NCBI GenBank assembly: GCA_030039575.1
Contig: JASHVH010000015.1
Coordinates: forward strand, 1 to 13,101
Source of the DNA: Acidimicrobiales bacterium
GTDB taxonomy: Bacteria > Actinomycetota > Acidimicrobiia > Acidimicrobiales > Palsa-688
DNA length: 13,101 nucleotides
Reading direction: 5' to 3'
Of the stretch, positions 5,812 to 13,026 are shown in pieces; the first letter of the stretch is position 1; each line of letters opens with the position of its first letter. The notes under the pieces were generated by a model, which worked only from the letters and a program-made list of their open reading frames with translations, did not search any database and was not told where the DNA came from. The position numbers were made by a program, and so were the translations under genes.

Positions 5812-6350
5812 TGATGTCCTTTCTGTTCAGTGGCGCGGGCCATCCTCGGGCAGGAAGCAACGTGCGGTGCCATGACCTGGATGGCGGGGGGTGTCCCGGG
5901 GGAGGGCGAGTAGGCGCCCAACTTTGGGGGAGGTACTTGATTAGTTATCGGCAGATTTGGCCCAGAAGCTTAAGGGTTTCTTAACGGGCGTTGAAACTCG
6001 GTCCAAGGGAGGCGTATGGGAGCAGAGGCAGGCGCCGACCGCGGCGGCTCATTTTCTCCGGCCCGACGGCCGGCGTTTGCTCGAAGGCAAGCTGATCCTG
6101 CCGCCGGCAGTTGAGAGTGCCGGCGAGAAGGGCTAAGGGCGCAGATAGCGTCAGCGCACCCACCTGGCCCCATCCAACGACGCGGGCTGAGGTTCGACAT
6201 TTGGCCAGTCGAACAGTCGGGCCGCGCCGCTGAGCCGGCGATGTGGTATACCCATTGACCAATCTACCGGAGATGATGCTCCGTCACCTACTTTATTGAT
6301 TAAGCGACAAAAGCCCCATCTGAAATGTGACCTATGGCACAAGGAGGATT
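5812..6350. other. 540-nt gene-poor stretch with several inverted repeats
   Basis: No frame here has both a plausible start signal and protein-like composition; the minus-strand frame 5981-6262 is Arg-rich and unconvincing. Structures seen are TTAAG-GGTTT-CTTAA (5970-5984), an AT-rich dyad that may belong to the promoter of the exported-protein pair; a perfect 7-bp inverted repeat GCCGGCA/TGCCGGC with an 8-nt loop (6103-6124); and CGGAG-ATGATG-CTCCG (6268-6283) ahead of the small membrane gene. A possible -35, TTGACC, lies near 6255. No known riboswitch class was recognised. Confidence 0.4.
6103..6124. repeat. Perfect 7-bp inverted repeat (hairpin)
   Basis: GCCGGCA (6103-6109) and TGCCGGC (6118-6124) pair perfectly around the 8-nt loop GTTGAGAG. 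It lies mid-way in the gene-poor stretch. It could form an RNA stem on either strand, but there is no adjacent T-run to make it an intrinsic terminator. Confidence 0.4.
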
Positions 6351-6353
6351 GTG

Positions 6354-6647
6354 TTGATCTGGTTTACCCTTATCCCGTTGCTGGTTTTGGGCCTCGCGGT
6401 CGCGCTTGTCCCTGTCACGTTGGGCATTATCCATGACCAGCGTGCACAAAACACAGAGGAGCACTCGCACCTGTTCTTCGTGCCGTCACGCGGTACCCAG
6501 CCGGCGGCCCCACAAGGCTTCAAAAGCGAGGTTGAAGAAAGGCTGGAGCAGGTCGAGGCTCTCCTGGCGCAGGCCTTAAGCCGGCGCTCCGGCGAACAGC
6601 CGTCGGTAGCGATGAGCGGGTCGGAGCCCCGCTCCGAGGTGAACTGA
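6354..6647 (+). CDS. Small membrane-anchored protein with short coiled coil
   Basis: A perfect AAGGAGG (6341-6347) lies 6 nt before TTG 6354 and 3 nt before GTG 6351; TTG is preferred for spacing, and GTG 6327 lacks a site. The product has 97 residues: one transmembrane segment right at the N-terminus (IWFTLIPLLVLGLAVALVPVTLGII), a polar linker, a short heptad-like helix (FKSEVEERLEQVEALLAQAL, about 53-72) and a Ser/Arg-rich end. It probably sits in the membrane with its C-terminal part in the cytoplasm or outside; topology is not clear. I do not recognise a family. The last codons and the stop run into the first copy of the direct repeat at 6645, so the C-terminus may be secondary. Confidence 0.6.
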   Translation: MIWFTLIPLLVLGLAVALVPVTLGIIHDQRAQNTEEHSHLFFVPSRGTQPAAPQGFKSEVEERLEQVEALLAQALSRRSGEQPSVAMSGSEPRSEVN

Positions 6648-6699
6648 CTTTCCCTAAACACCTGGTCCCGCTCAACGGGGCTTTGAGCAGATGTCGGCT
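6645..6699 (+). repeat. Imperfect direct repeat, copy A
   Basis: This segment aligns with 6991-7046 at about 79% identity (44 of 56 columns, one 1-nt gap). It begins TGACTTTCCCTAAACACC. In the aligned frame it reads LTFPKHLVP then, after a 1-nt shift, AQRGFEQMSA, against LTFSKLLVPARRAFQQSPA in copy B. It also contains CCCG-CTCAA-CGGG followed by GCTTT, which looks like a weak terminator just after the small membrane gene. Confidence 0.6.
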
Positions 6700-7163
6700 C
6701 CAAAACACTCGCGTCGTTCGACCCGCCCGGGCCCGTCCAGACCTACCCGTGCGAGGAAACTTGCCTGACCCCCGGCGCCAGCGTCACCGGCGCTTTCTTT
6801 GACACCGCCGGCAACGAGCACGCCTTCCTGCGCACGCCGAACGGGGACATCACCACCATCCATGTCCCTGGCGGCCTTGGCACCGGCGCCGCCACCATCA
6901 ACGCAGAGGGGGTAGTTGCCGGGACGGACTTCATTGTTTCCGGCTCGAACTTCTTGGCCCAGGGCTTCACGCACGCCCCGGACGGTTCGTTGACCTTCTC
7001 TAAACTCCTCGTCCCCGCTCGACGGGCCTTTCAGCAAAGTCCGGCTGCGCTCGTGCCGCACGAAATAAGCCAGTCAACACCACCCGCAACCTCGAATGAC
7101 GCCATGGGTTTCGTTGTTGTCTATCACGAACTAAATAGGTGTTGCCGCCCCGGAAGAGAGTGA
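6687..7163 (+). pseudogene. Decayed HAF-type extracellular repeat protein remnant
   Basis: After a stop at 6684-6686 the frame is open to TGA 7161-7163 and reads SFDPPGPVQTY, then GASVTGAFFDTAGNEHAFLR, TPNGDITTIHVPGG, GAATINAEGVVAGTDF, QGFTHAPDGSLTFSKLL. The cycle G-x-x-x-G-x-(F/Y)-x-D-x-x-G-x-x-HAFLR...G-x-x-T-T-I-x-V-P-G...INxxGxVxG is the signature of the HAF family of extracellular repeats (beta-propeller-like surface proteins). No ATG, GTG or TTG start occurs before 6954, and no signal peptide is present, so the 5' part is lost. The tail after SKLL is not repeat-like. Most likely it is the relic of a larger secreted protein; programmed expression from another start seems unlikely. Confidence 0.7.
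6991..7046 (+). repeat. Imperfect direct repeat, copy B
   Basis: This is the second copy of the repeat at 6645-6699, 346 bp downstream. It lies in frame within the HAF remnant, where it encodes LTFSKLLVPARRAFQQSPA. The matching bases include CTAAAC, CTCC/CACCT, GTCCC, GCTC, ACGGG and CTTT. The similarity at coding level suggests both copies descend from one HAF-repeat module. Confidence 0.6.
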
Positions 7164-7226
7164 AATTTCGGCCTTCGAGCTTGGCTGTCCCGCCTAGGAC
7201 CACGCTTTCCCACCGGTTATTTGTGC

Positions 7227-7251
7227 AACGATACTATTTTAGTGTATCGTT
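7227..7251. promoter_or_regulatory. Operator candidate upstream of the LacI-family gene
   Basis: AACGATAC (7227-7234) and GTATCGTT (7244-7251) are perfect 8-bp inverted repeats around a 9-nt AT-rich spacer, and the spacer contains ACTA/TAGT in the same symmetry. A possible -10 hexamer, CATAAT, follows at 7256-7261. Position and symmetry fit an autoregulatory site of the LacI-type regulator that starts about 60 nt downstream, though the spacer is longer than in classical LacI operators. Confidence 0.5.
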
Positions 7252-7272
7252 ACAGCATAATCCCTGTCAAGT

Positions 7273-7299
7273 GCATGCCTGCCTTACGGCTTCGCATGC
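7273..7299 (+). promoter_or_regulatory. Possible 5' leader hairpin before the LacI-family gene
   Basis: GCATGC at 7273-7278 can pair with GCATGC at 7294-7299, and inside it GCC-TTAC-GGC can pair as well. The stem ends 12 nt before the first possible start codon (7312), so in RNA it could affect ribosome access. It may equally be chance. Confidence 0.3.
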
Positions 7300-7311
7300 T
7301 ATGCTGCCAAG

Positions 7312-8415
7312 ATGCCAGGTGATGATGGCGTGCGACGTTCTACCGTAACTATAAACGACGTAGCAAGGGCGGCCCGCGTATCCCCGAGCACCGTGTCCAA
7401 CCTCCTTAACGGGAGAGACGAGCGGATGCGGGCGCGCACGCGGCGCCGGGTACTGAAGGCTATGGACGAGCTTGGCTATCAGCCGAGCCGGGTGGCTCGG
7501 CAGTTACGGACCGGCGTGAGCCACGTAATCGGCCTCGTGGTCCCCTCCGTCGCCAACCCGTTCTGGGGCGGGCTGGCCCGAGTTATCGAGGCGGAGGCGT
7601 TAGGCCACGGCTACCAGGTCCTCCTGTGCAACTCGGAACGGCGCCCAGACCGGGAACGCTCTTATGTCGAGGTGCTGTGGGCGGATGGCGTGCGCACCGT
7701 GGTACTGGGCACCTCTTTGCCATCACTTTCCCATCTCGTGCCAGTCATCGAGCGCGGTCTTTGCCTGGTCGCGTTTGACCGGGAGAGCCAACCTGACGAC
7801 CCGCCTGTGGTTAACGTGAGTGTCGACAACCGCTTGGGCGCCCGCCTGGTGAGCAGCCACCTGGTCTCTTTGGGCCATCGCCGCATAGGCTTTGTTTCCG
7901 GCCCAATCGCCACCGTGAGCCGCCGCCAACGCTTGGCAGGGTACCGCGACGCCCTGGCCGAAGCCCGGCTGCCGCTGGACGACAAGTTGGTATGGGCAGA
8001 AGGCGAGCCCGATGGCTTCGGGGATGTCGAAGGAGCCGAGCTCGGGCGGGAGGGGATGGCCGCTCTGCTCAGTTTGCCCGATCCACCCACCGCGGTCGTA
8101 GCAATAAACGACATCTACGCCATCGGCGCCATTTCCGCCGCACAGGAGCAGGAACTGAGCGTCCCCAAGGATCTCTCCGTGGCGGGCTTCGACGATATCG
8201 CGCTCGCCCGGCTCTACAACCCCCCGCTCACCACGGTGCGCCAACCCCTGGAGGACATGGCGCGGTTCGTAATGGACGTTGTGCGGAAAGCCCATGACAC
8301 CGCGCCAGCGGCGCCGTCTTCGATAGCGGTGGCCCCCCAGTTGGTAGTGCGCGCCTCCACTGGCGCCCCTCCACGACAGCGCCGACAGAGGGCCGCGCCC
8401 AAACGTTCCGCCTGA
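7312..8415 (+). CDS. LacI-family transcriptional regulator
   Basis: The 367-residue product is a typical LacI/GalR protein. Residues 12-33 (VTINDVARAARVSPSTVSNLLNG in two overlapping parts) are the DNA-binding helix-turn-helix, and 57-68 (YQPSRVARQLRTG) form the hinge helix that enters the minor groove. From about 72 a periplasmic-binding-protein-like sensor domain follows: GLVVPSVANPFW, LVAFDRES, GHRRIGFVSGP, RLAGYRDAL, AINDIYAIGAI, SVAGFDDIALARLYNPPLTTV. The tail is basic and extra to the fold. ATG 7312 is used; GTG 7330, with AGGTGA 7 nt upstream, is a good alternative and would shorten it by six residues. It converges with the sugar-transport operon (15 nt between stops), so it most likely senses that operon's substrate. 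Confidence 0.93.
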   Translation: MPGDDGVRRSTVTINDVARAARVSPSTVSNLLNGRDERMRARTRRRVLKAMDELGYQPSRVARQLRTGVSHVIGLVVPSVANPFWGGLARVIEAEALGHGYQVLLCNSERRPDRERSYVEVLWADGVRTVVLGTSLPSLSHLVPVIERGLCLVAFDRESQPDDPPVVNVSVDNRLGARLVSSHLVSLGHRRIGFVSGPIATVSRRQRLAGYRDALAEARLPLDDKLVWAEGEPDGFGDVEGAELGREGMAALLSLPDPPTAVVAINDIYAIGAISAAQEQELSVPKDLSVAGFDDIALARLYNPPLTTVRQPLEDMARFVMDVVRKAHDTAPAAPSSIAVAPQLVVRASTGAPPRQRRQRAAPKRSA

Positions 8416-8430
8416 AGTTCTTGGCCGAAT

Positions 8431-10026
8431 TTAACCCGGGCTTGCCACCAGGGCCTCCCAGGGGCCCAGACGGGGATCGGCGCCCAGAGGCTCGCCTGGG
8501 CGGCGCCGGCCGGTCGACACCAGCACCTGCAAGTGGGCCGCCGTGCCCGCGCTCAGGCGGGCGGGCCGGTCGGAAAGGTTGGCTACGGTGGTCGACGCTC
8601 CGACACGGAACGCCCAGACCTGGTCGCCGGCCACGACGTGTTGCACAGGCTCGACTGCCCCTATCTCGCCCGCCTTTCGCAGGCCCACGAGCCCGCGCCA
8701 GAAATTGAGCACAGACTCCGGATCGGCCCGCTCGGTTTCGACGTTGGTCGCAGCGTGCTCACCCAAGGGCAGCCACGGTGAGACCTCATTGTCGGTAAAC
8801 CCGGCGTTGTGGGCCGGCGACCAAGGCATCGGCGTCCGGCAGCGGTCGCGCCCTTGCCGGTCGGGGTTGGTCAGGCCGACCGGGTCCAGCCGGCGCTCGG
8901 GCGGGACTTCGACGTCTGTCATACCGAGTTCGTCGCCCTGGTAGAGCACGACGGTACCGGGCAGCGTGGCAAGCACGAGGAGAGCCGCCTTGACTGCTCG
9001 CACATCGCCCCCGCACCACCTGGTGGGGAACCTCCCGCCGTCATGGTTGGAGGCCGTCCACACCGGTACCGCCCCGCTCGGCAGCTCCGCCAGGGTGCCT
9101 TCGACGACTTCTGCGAGATCGTGCGCCCGCAGGTCCGCAAAAAAGAACGGGAAGTTGAACGCCAAGTGGAGCTCGGGCTCCGCGGCGCCGTAATAGGAGG
9201 CGAGGTCCGCGAAGTCGAACAACCAGGTCTCACCGAGTAGGACCCGTTCGGGGTCGTAACTGGAAGCGACCCGGCGCCAGCGGCGGTACACCGCGTGCCC
9301 TTCCGGACGGTTGCCACTGTAGACGGGGCGGAGTTGCCCGCCCCGGACCATCGGGTGATCTTCTGGCCCGGTCGGAGGGTTGTCACGCAGCTCGGCATCT
9401 TTGTAAAGCCCGTGGGCCACATCGATGCGGAACCCGGATATGCCCCGGTCAAACCAAAAACGGAGGATCTTTTCGAACTCGTCGTGGACCGGTGGGTGCC
9501 ACCAGTTGAGGTCCGGCTGGCCGGGCAGGAAATTGTGGAGGTAATACTCCCGGCTGCGTTCGTCAAAGGACCAAGCCGAGGCGCCCGAGACCATGGTCCA
9601 GTTGTTCGGGACGCGCCCGTCGGCTTTGGTAGCCCAGACGTAGTAATCTCGGTGAACTGCCCCCGGGCCGGAGAGGGCGTCGATGAACCAGGGGTGATAA
9701 CCCGAAGTGTGGGTGGGCACAAGGTCCAGGAGCACCGCTATACCCCGCCGGCGGGCGTCGTCTACCAGCGCATCAAGGTCCTCGATCGTGCCCAGCTCCG
9801 GGTCGACCGCGCAGAAGTCCGTGACGTCATAACCCCAATCTTGGTTGGGTGACGGCATAATGGGGCTGAGCCAGATCCCGTCGACGCCCAGCCACTCCAG
9901 GTAGCCGAGCCGCTGACGGGCACCTGCCAGGTCCCCCACGCCGTCACCGTTCGAGTCTTGGAAACTACGCAAATAAATCTGGTAAATCGTGGCCCTTCGC
10001 CACCACTGTGAGCCCGGGAGCGTCAT
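8431..10026 (-). CDS. GH13 alpha-glucosidase (oligo-1,6-glucosidase-like)
   Basis: This 531-residue cytoplasmic glycoside hydrolase starts IYQIYLRSFQDSNGDGVGD, with the calcium-site motif DxNGDGxGD (24-32). Conserved regions are DLVPTHTS (101-108), QPDLNW (170-175), GFRIDVAHG (198-206; nucleophile Asp202), LLGETW (263-268; acid/base Glu266) and ASNHD (325-329; Asp329). Region I has Thr105 where most members have Asn (NH becomes TH). The Val after the nucleophile is associated in the family with tolerance for alpha-1,6 linkages, so isomalto-type or similar alpha-glucosides are possible substrates. There is no signal peptide, so it acts on imported sugars. A C-terminal beta-domain follows from about 460. 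The start ATG overlaps the amidase stop (ATGA), indicating translational coupling as the last gene of the operon. Confidence 0.93.
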   Translation of the reverse strand: MTLPGSQWWRRATIYQIYLRSFQDSNGDGVGDLAGARQRLGYLEWLGVDGIWLSPIMPSPNQDWGYDVTDFCAVDPELGTIEDLDALVDDARRRGIAVLLDLVPTHTSGYHPWFIDALSGPGAVHRDYYVWATKADGRVPNNWTMVSGASAWSFDERSREYYLHNFLPGQPDLNWWHPPVHDEFEKILRFWFDRGISGFRIDVAHGLYKDAELRDNPPTGPEDHPMVRGGQLRPVYSGNRPEGHAVYRRWRRVASSYDPERVLLGETWLFDFADLASYYGAAEPELHLAFNFPFFFADLRAHDLAEVVEGTLAELPSGAVPVWTASNHDGGRFPTRWCGGDVRAVKAALLVLATLPGTVVLYQGDELGMTDVEVPPERRLDPVGLTNPDRQGRDRCRTPMPWSPAHNAGFTDNEVSPWLPLGEHAATNVETERADPESVLNFWRGLVGLRKAGEIGAVEPVQHVVAGDQVWAFRVGASTTVANLSDRPARLSAGTAAHLQVLVSTGRRRPGEPLGADPRLGPWEALVASPG

Positions 10027-10970
10027 TTTTGCCAGGGTTGGCGGCCGGTCCCAGCCGCCGCTGACCCTGCCGCTTTGGCCCGGTGCTGGTCCTGCACCTG
10101 AGCTGCCCTCGCATGGTAGTCCCGGAAGCTTTCCAGGCCGTAGTGAGCTTTTAGGCGTGCCATCGGCCAGTCAGAGTCGTTGCTCTCCAGCGTGAAGTAC
10201 CGCTCCTCGTCGAAGCAGCGCACCGTGACCCTGGCCCCCATCTCTGTTTCCACCGTCAGCAACCGCTCCTCGTTGAAGTCCGCGTGGAACAGCTCCTGTT
10301 CCAGGTCGATGGTGGCGCTGGCTAACCGGTGCCATAGGTTGGTGGACGCGGCGACATATCCGGCAAGGTCGATGACCTTGGCATAGGCAGTCCTCACGGC
10401 GGACACGACATGGTACTTGTGAGCCCAGGCGTAATACGACAGCGGGGACCCGCCGTCGTAGGCGGAGGGCCAAACAACAAGCTCAGCACCAAGGCGAGCG
10501 AGGTCCGCCCAGTGCGAGGGCCAGCCAATGTCGTAGCAAATAGCCAGCCCTACCCGGCCGAAGTCCGCGTCTATTACCACGGGCCCTCCACCGGGGACGA
10601 CCCCGTCGTCGCACTCCCATGTGGTCGGGTGCACCTTCACGTAGCACCCCGCCAGGTCGCCTTGGCGGCCGATGACAACGGCACAATTCTCCACGCCTCC
10701 CGCACCGGCTGCCGCCGGCGCGTACAGGCCGGCCACGACCCAGAGGCCGTACTTTCGAGCCTGCTCGGCCAGCGCGTCAAAGGTCGGGCCGGGAAGTGGC
10801 TCGACCGCCCCCTCGGCCCGGTGGCCAAGGAACGCCTCGGGCAAGCATACGAGATCCGCCCCCTGTTGCCCGGCAACCTCGACGCACCGTACGGCTCGCG
10901 CCCTGTTGTCCTCAGGCGGCGCTTCCGCCGGGAAGCCAGACGTAGTCACCACACGGACTTTCCGTGGCAT
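10023..10970 (-). CDS. Carbon-nitrogen hydrolase (nitrilase superfamily amidase)
   Basis: The 315-residue enzyme has the Glu-Lys-Cys triad of the nitrilase superfamily: Glu45 (CLPEAFLGH), Lys112 (CYVKVHP) and Cys145 (GLAICYDIGWP). These enzymes cleave amides, carbamoyl groups or nitriles through a cysteine thioester. Trp150 replaces the usual Phe in CYDxxFP, and the helix after it reads SHWADLARLGAELVVWPSAY. The C-terminal part (VRCFDEERYFTLESNDSDWP...) is not one I can tie to a named subfamily, so the substrate is unknown. ATG 10970 is chosen for the perfect AAGGAGG 7 nt upstream; the longer frame to 11078 overlaps the permease. It lies 16 nt after a sugar permease gene and overlaps the alpha-glucosidase by ATGA, so its substrate is probably part of, or derived from, the imported glycoside. 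Confidence 0.9.
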   Translation of the reverse strand: MPRKVRVVTTSGFPAEAPPEDNRARAVRCVEVAGQQGADLVCLPEAFLGHRAEGAVEPLPGPTFDALAEQARKYGLWVVAGLYAPAAAGAGGVENCAVVIGRQGDLAGCYVKVHPTTWECDDGVVPGGGPVVIDADFGRVGLAICYDIGWPSHWADLARLGAELVVWPSAYDGGSPLSYYAWAHKYHVVSAVRTAYAKVIDLAGYVAASTNLWHRLASATIDLEQELFHADFNEERLLTVETEMGARVTVRCFDEERYFTLESNDSDWPMARLKAHYGLESFRDYHARAAQVQDQHRAKAAGSAAAGTGRQPWQK

Positions 10971-10986
10971 ATCGCTACCTCCTTCT

Positions 10987-11850
10987 TTAACCTTGCAGCG
11001 CTCCAGCGCGAAGACCCGAACGCACCCACCGCATGCCCACCGACAGGATGAGCGCAGCGGGTACGGCGGCCAGTACAACGGTGGCCATGATCGGGCCCCA
11101 AGATGCGGTCGAATACTGGGTGAAGAACCTGTAGAGGCCCAGGGTCATGGGCTGGACCGAGCTACCGGCATTGAGCGTGAGCCCGAAGACGAAATCTCCC
11201 CACGCACCGAGGAACCCGAACAATGAGGCCGTGATGATGCCTGGTACCGACATGGGGACAACTACCGACATCATGCAGCGAAGCTCGCCCGCACCGTCCA
11301 GCCGGGCCGCCTCCATGAGCTCCGTGGGGACGGACTCCAAAAACGCCCGCAGCAAAAGCACCATCAACGGCACAACATAAGTCGAGTCTGCCAGTATCAG
11401 GCTGCCGTAGCTGTCCAGCACGTGTATGTCATTGAACAACGTATAGAACGCGATCGACAGCGAGATCGACGGCACCATTTGGGTCACCAGCAGAACCCCG
11501 ATGACAATGGCTGTGTAACGCACCCGGAACCGACGCAGTGCGAAGGCAGCCGGGATGGCTACCAGGAGCCCGACGCCGACCGCCGCGCATGACACGATGA
11601 GGCTCGTCAGGATGTCCCCGTGCTCGACATTAAAAGCGCTCACGAAGTTCGAGAAAACCGGGTTCGATGGCAATAGGCGGGGCGCCGTCACCAGGGGGTC
11701 CGGGTCGTTTTCCAACGCGACACAGACCGTCCAGTAAATTGGGAACAACAGCACCGCGAAGACCGAAACGCCCACCACATTAAGCGTGACCTGACGAGCG
11801 GCCCGGAACGCCGTCCCCTTCCTGCTACCCTTGCGATTGCTCCCCACCAT
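10987..11850 (-). CDS. Carbohydrate ABC transporter permease, MalG-type
   Basis: The 287-residue inner-membrane protein has six predicted spans and the conserved cytoplasmic EAA loop, EAARLDGAGELRCMMSVVVP (180-199), which docks onto the ATPase. The N-terminus is basic, followed by a span at about 22-42 and a long periplasmic-side loop with LENDPDPLVTAPRLLPSNP, typical of MalG-type rather than MalF-type subunits. ATG 11850 has GAGGAG about 4-9 nt upstream. It starts 7 nt after the partner permease stop. No ATPase gene is in the window, so the transporter probably uses a shared MsiK-like ATPase encoded elsewhere, as is common in Actinomycetota. Confidence 0.92.
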   Translation of the reverse strand: MVGSNRKGSRKGTAFRAARQVTLNVVGVSVFAVLLFPIYWTVCVALENDPDPLVTAPRLLPSNPVFSNFVSAFNVEHGDILTSLIVSCAAVGVGLLVAIPAAFALRRFRVRYTAIVIGVLLVTQMVPSISLSIAFYTLFNDIHVLDSYGSLILADSTYVVPLMVLLLRAFLESVPTELMEAARLDGAGELRCMMSVVVPMSVPGIITASLFGFLGAWGDFVFGLTLNAGSSVQPMTLGLYRFFTQYSTASWGPIMATVVLAAVPAALILSVGMRWVRSGLRAGALQG

Positions 11851-11857
11851 CGTCTCC

Positions 11858-12856
11858 TCACACTCCCGGACGTGTACGCAGCGATCTCAGGTACACCAGG
11901 GCCATTAGGAAGGACGCCACCAGCAGAAGGTTGGATATGGCAGCCCCTTCCCCGAAGTTGAAGTTAGCGAAGGCTTGGGTGTACGCCCACGTCGACATCA
12001 GCTGCGTCGCGTTGTCCGGCCCCCCTGCCGTCATGACCCACACGATGTCGAAGGTCTTCACCGTCGCTATGATCCCGAGCATCACCACGATCAACAGCAC
12101 TGGTCGGAGCAAAGGAAGGGTCACATAACGGAGCCGCTGAAAGGCGTTCGTGCCATCAACCCTGGCCGCTTCGCTGAGCACGGGGTCGATGTCCTGCAAG
12201 CCGGAGTAAAGCACGAGTGCGTTAAAGGGGATCCCCGCCCAGATGTTCACAAGAATTATGGCAGTCAAAGCGGGCCCGGGGCTAAGCAGCCACTGGACCG
12301 GCGACGATATCAAGTGCAGTCGCAATAGCAAGTTGTTCATAAACCCGTTGGTCGAGCCGAACAGCAGTGAGAAGACGGTGCCGGAAGCGACGAGCGGGAT
12401 AAGCCAAGGGACCAGCACCAAACGTCTCAGCAATGACGACAAGAGAAAGGGCCGGTTGAGAAGGACCGCTATCCCTAACCCTATAGCGACTTGGCTCGCC
12501 ACAGAGACCACCGTGAAGATCACTGTGTTCAGGAAGGCTGTGAGGGTGACCGGGTCGGCGATGGCGGCCCGGTAATTGGCGAGGCCCACAAACGGCCCTG
12601 ACCCGTGGACGACAGCCGCGAAGCCAAAACGTTCGAAGCTCATGATCACGCCGTACGCCAGCGGGTAAGCAAAAAAGACCAAGGCATAGACGACCGAGGG
12701 TGCGATGAACAACGCCGGCACCAAAACTCGCCTGTTTAGCCGCGAGCGCCTGGGCGCCGGCCGACTATGGCTCAGCATGACCTCGCGGCCACCCCATGCC
12801 TTATGGCTGACGCCCTGCTCAACGCTCTGCCCGCTGGCTCGGGCAGGTACGCCCAT
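11858..12856 (-). CDS. Carbohydrate ABC transporter permease, MalF-type
   Basis: The 332-residue protein carries six spans: VLVPALFIAPSVVYALVFFA at about 44-63, then near 106-133, 145-167, 195-215, 250-270 and 305-323. The EAA loop is EAARVDGTNAFQRLRYVTLP (229-248). PSVVYALVFFAYPLAYGVIMSF is the usual first span of sugar permeases of the CUT1 class. ATG 12856 is used, but ATG 12778 would remove 26 residues and give the more usual short basic N-terminus (SHSRPAPRRSRLNRR), so the true start is uncertain. It forms a heterodimer with the MalG-type protein 7 nt downstream and works with the binding protein whose end is seen at 13027. Confidence 0.92.
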   Translation of the reverse strand: MGVPARASGQSVEQGVSHKAWGGREVMLSHSRPAPRRSRLNRRVLVPALFIAPSVVYALVFFAYPLAYGVIMSFERFGFAAVVHGSGPFVGLANYRAAIADPVTLTAFLNTVIFTVVSVASQVAIGLGIAVLLNRPFLLSSLLRRLVLVPWLIPLVASGTVFSLLFGSTNGFMNNLLLRLHLISSPVQWLLSPGPALTAIILVNIWAGIPFNALVLYSGLQDIDPVLSEAARVDGTNAFQRLRYVTLPLLRPVLLIVVMLGIIATVKTFDIVWVMTAGGPDNATQLMSTWAYTQAFANFNFGEGAAISNLLLVASFLMALVYLRSLRTRPGV

Positions 12857-12885
12857 CTCAGTGCCGTCCCCTACCTATCCTTCGC

Positions 12886-12930
12886 ACAGTGCAACCGCCG
12901 GCCAGCGCCGGTGCTGCCCAACGCTGGCCG
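12886..12930 (-). repeat. GC hairpin between binding-protein and permease genes
   Basis: In the 170-nt gap after the binding-protein stop, the minus strand can form CCGGC-GCTG-GCCGG. There is no T-run. In many sugar ABC operons a stem between the binding protein and the permeases favours stability of the upstream mRNA, giving more binding protein than permease. That role here is inferred from position only. Confidence 0.3.
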
Positions 12931-13026
12931 GGCTCCCTTGGCTGCGCCCTGGCACGGCCAAAGGACTTATTTTTCAGCTGGCGCAGCCTGGACCACCCAG
13001 AGCGGGCCCAGGTACCCGTTTGGTAC

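Noticed and set aside
5981..6262. Minus-strand open frame of 93 codons in the gene-poor stretch
   Set aside because: There is no ribosome-binding site or protein-like pattern; an Arg-rich composition suggests chance.
6662..6690. Intrinsic terminator CCCG-CTCAA-CGGG-GCTTT after the small membrane gene
   Set aside because: The stem is only four pairs with a three-T run, and the same sequence recurs as coding DNA in copy B, so repeat ancestry explains it better.
7000..7203. Minus-strand open frame of 67 codons opposite the HAF remnant
   Set aside because: The first 30 residues look somewhat protein-like, but the rest is antisense to the HAF relic and there is no supporting start signal.
8919..9722. 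Minus-strand open frame of 267 codons
   Set aside because: It is on the same strand as the GH13 gene but in another frame; the GH13 frame has all catalytic motifs while this one has none.
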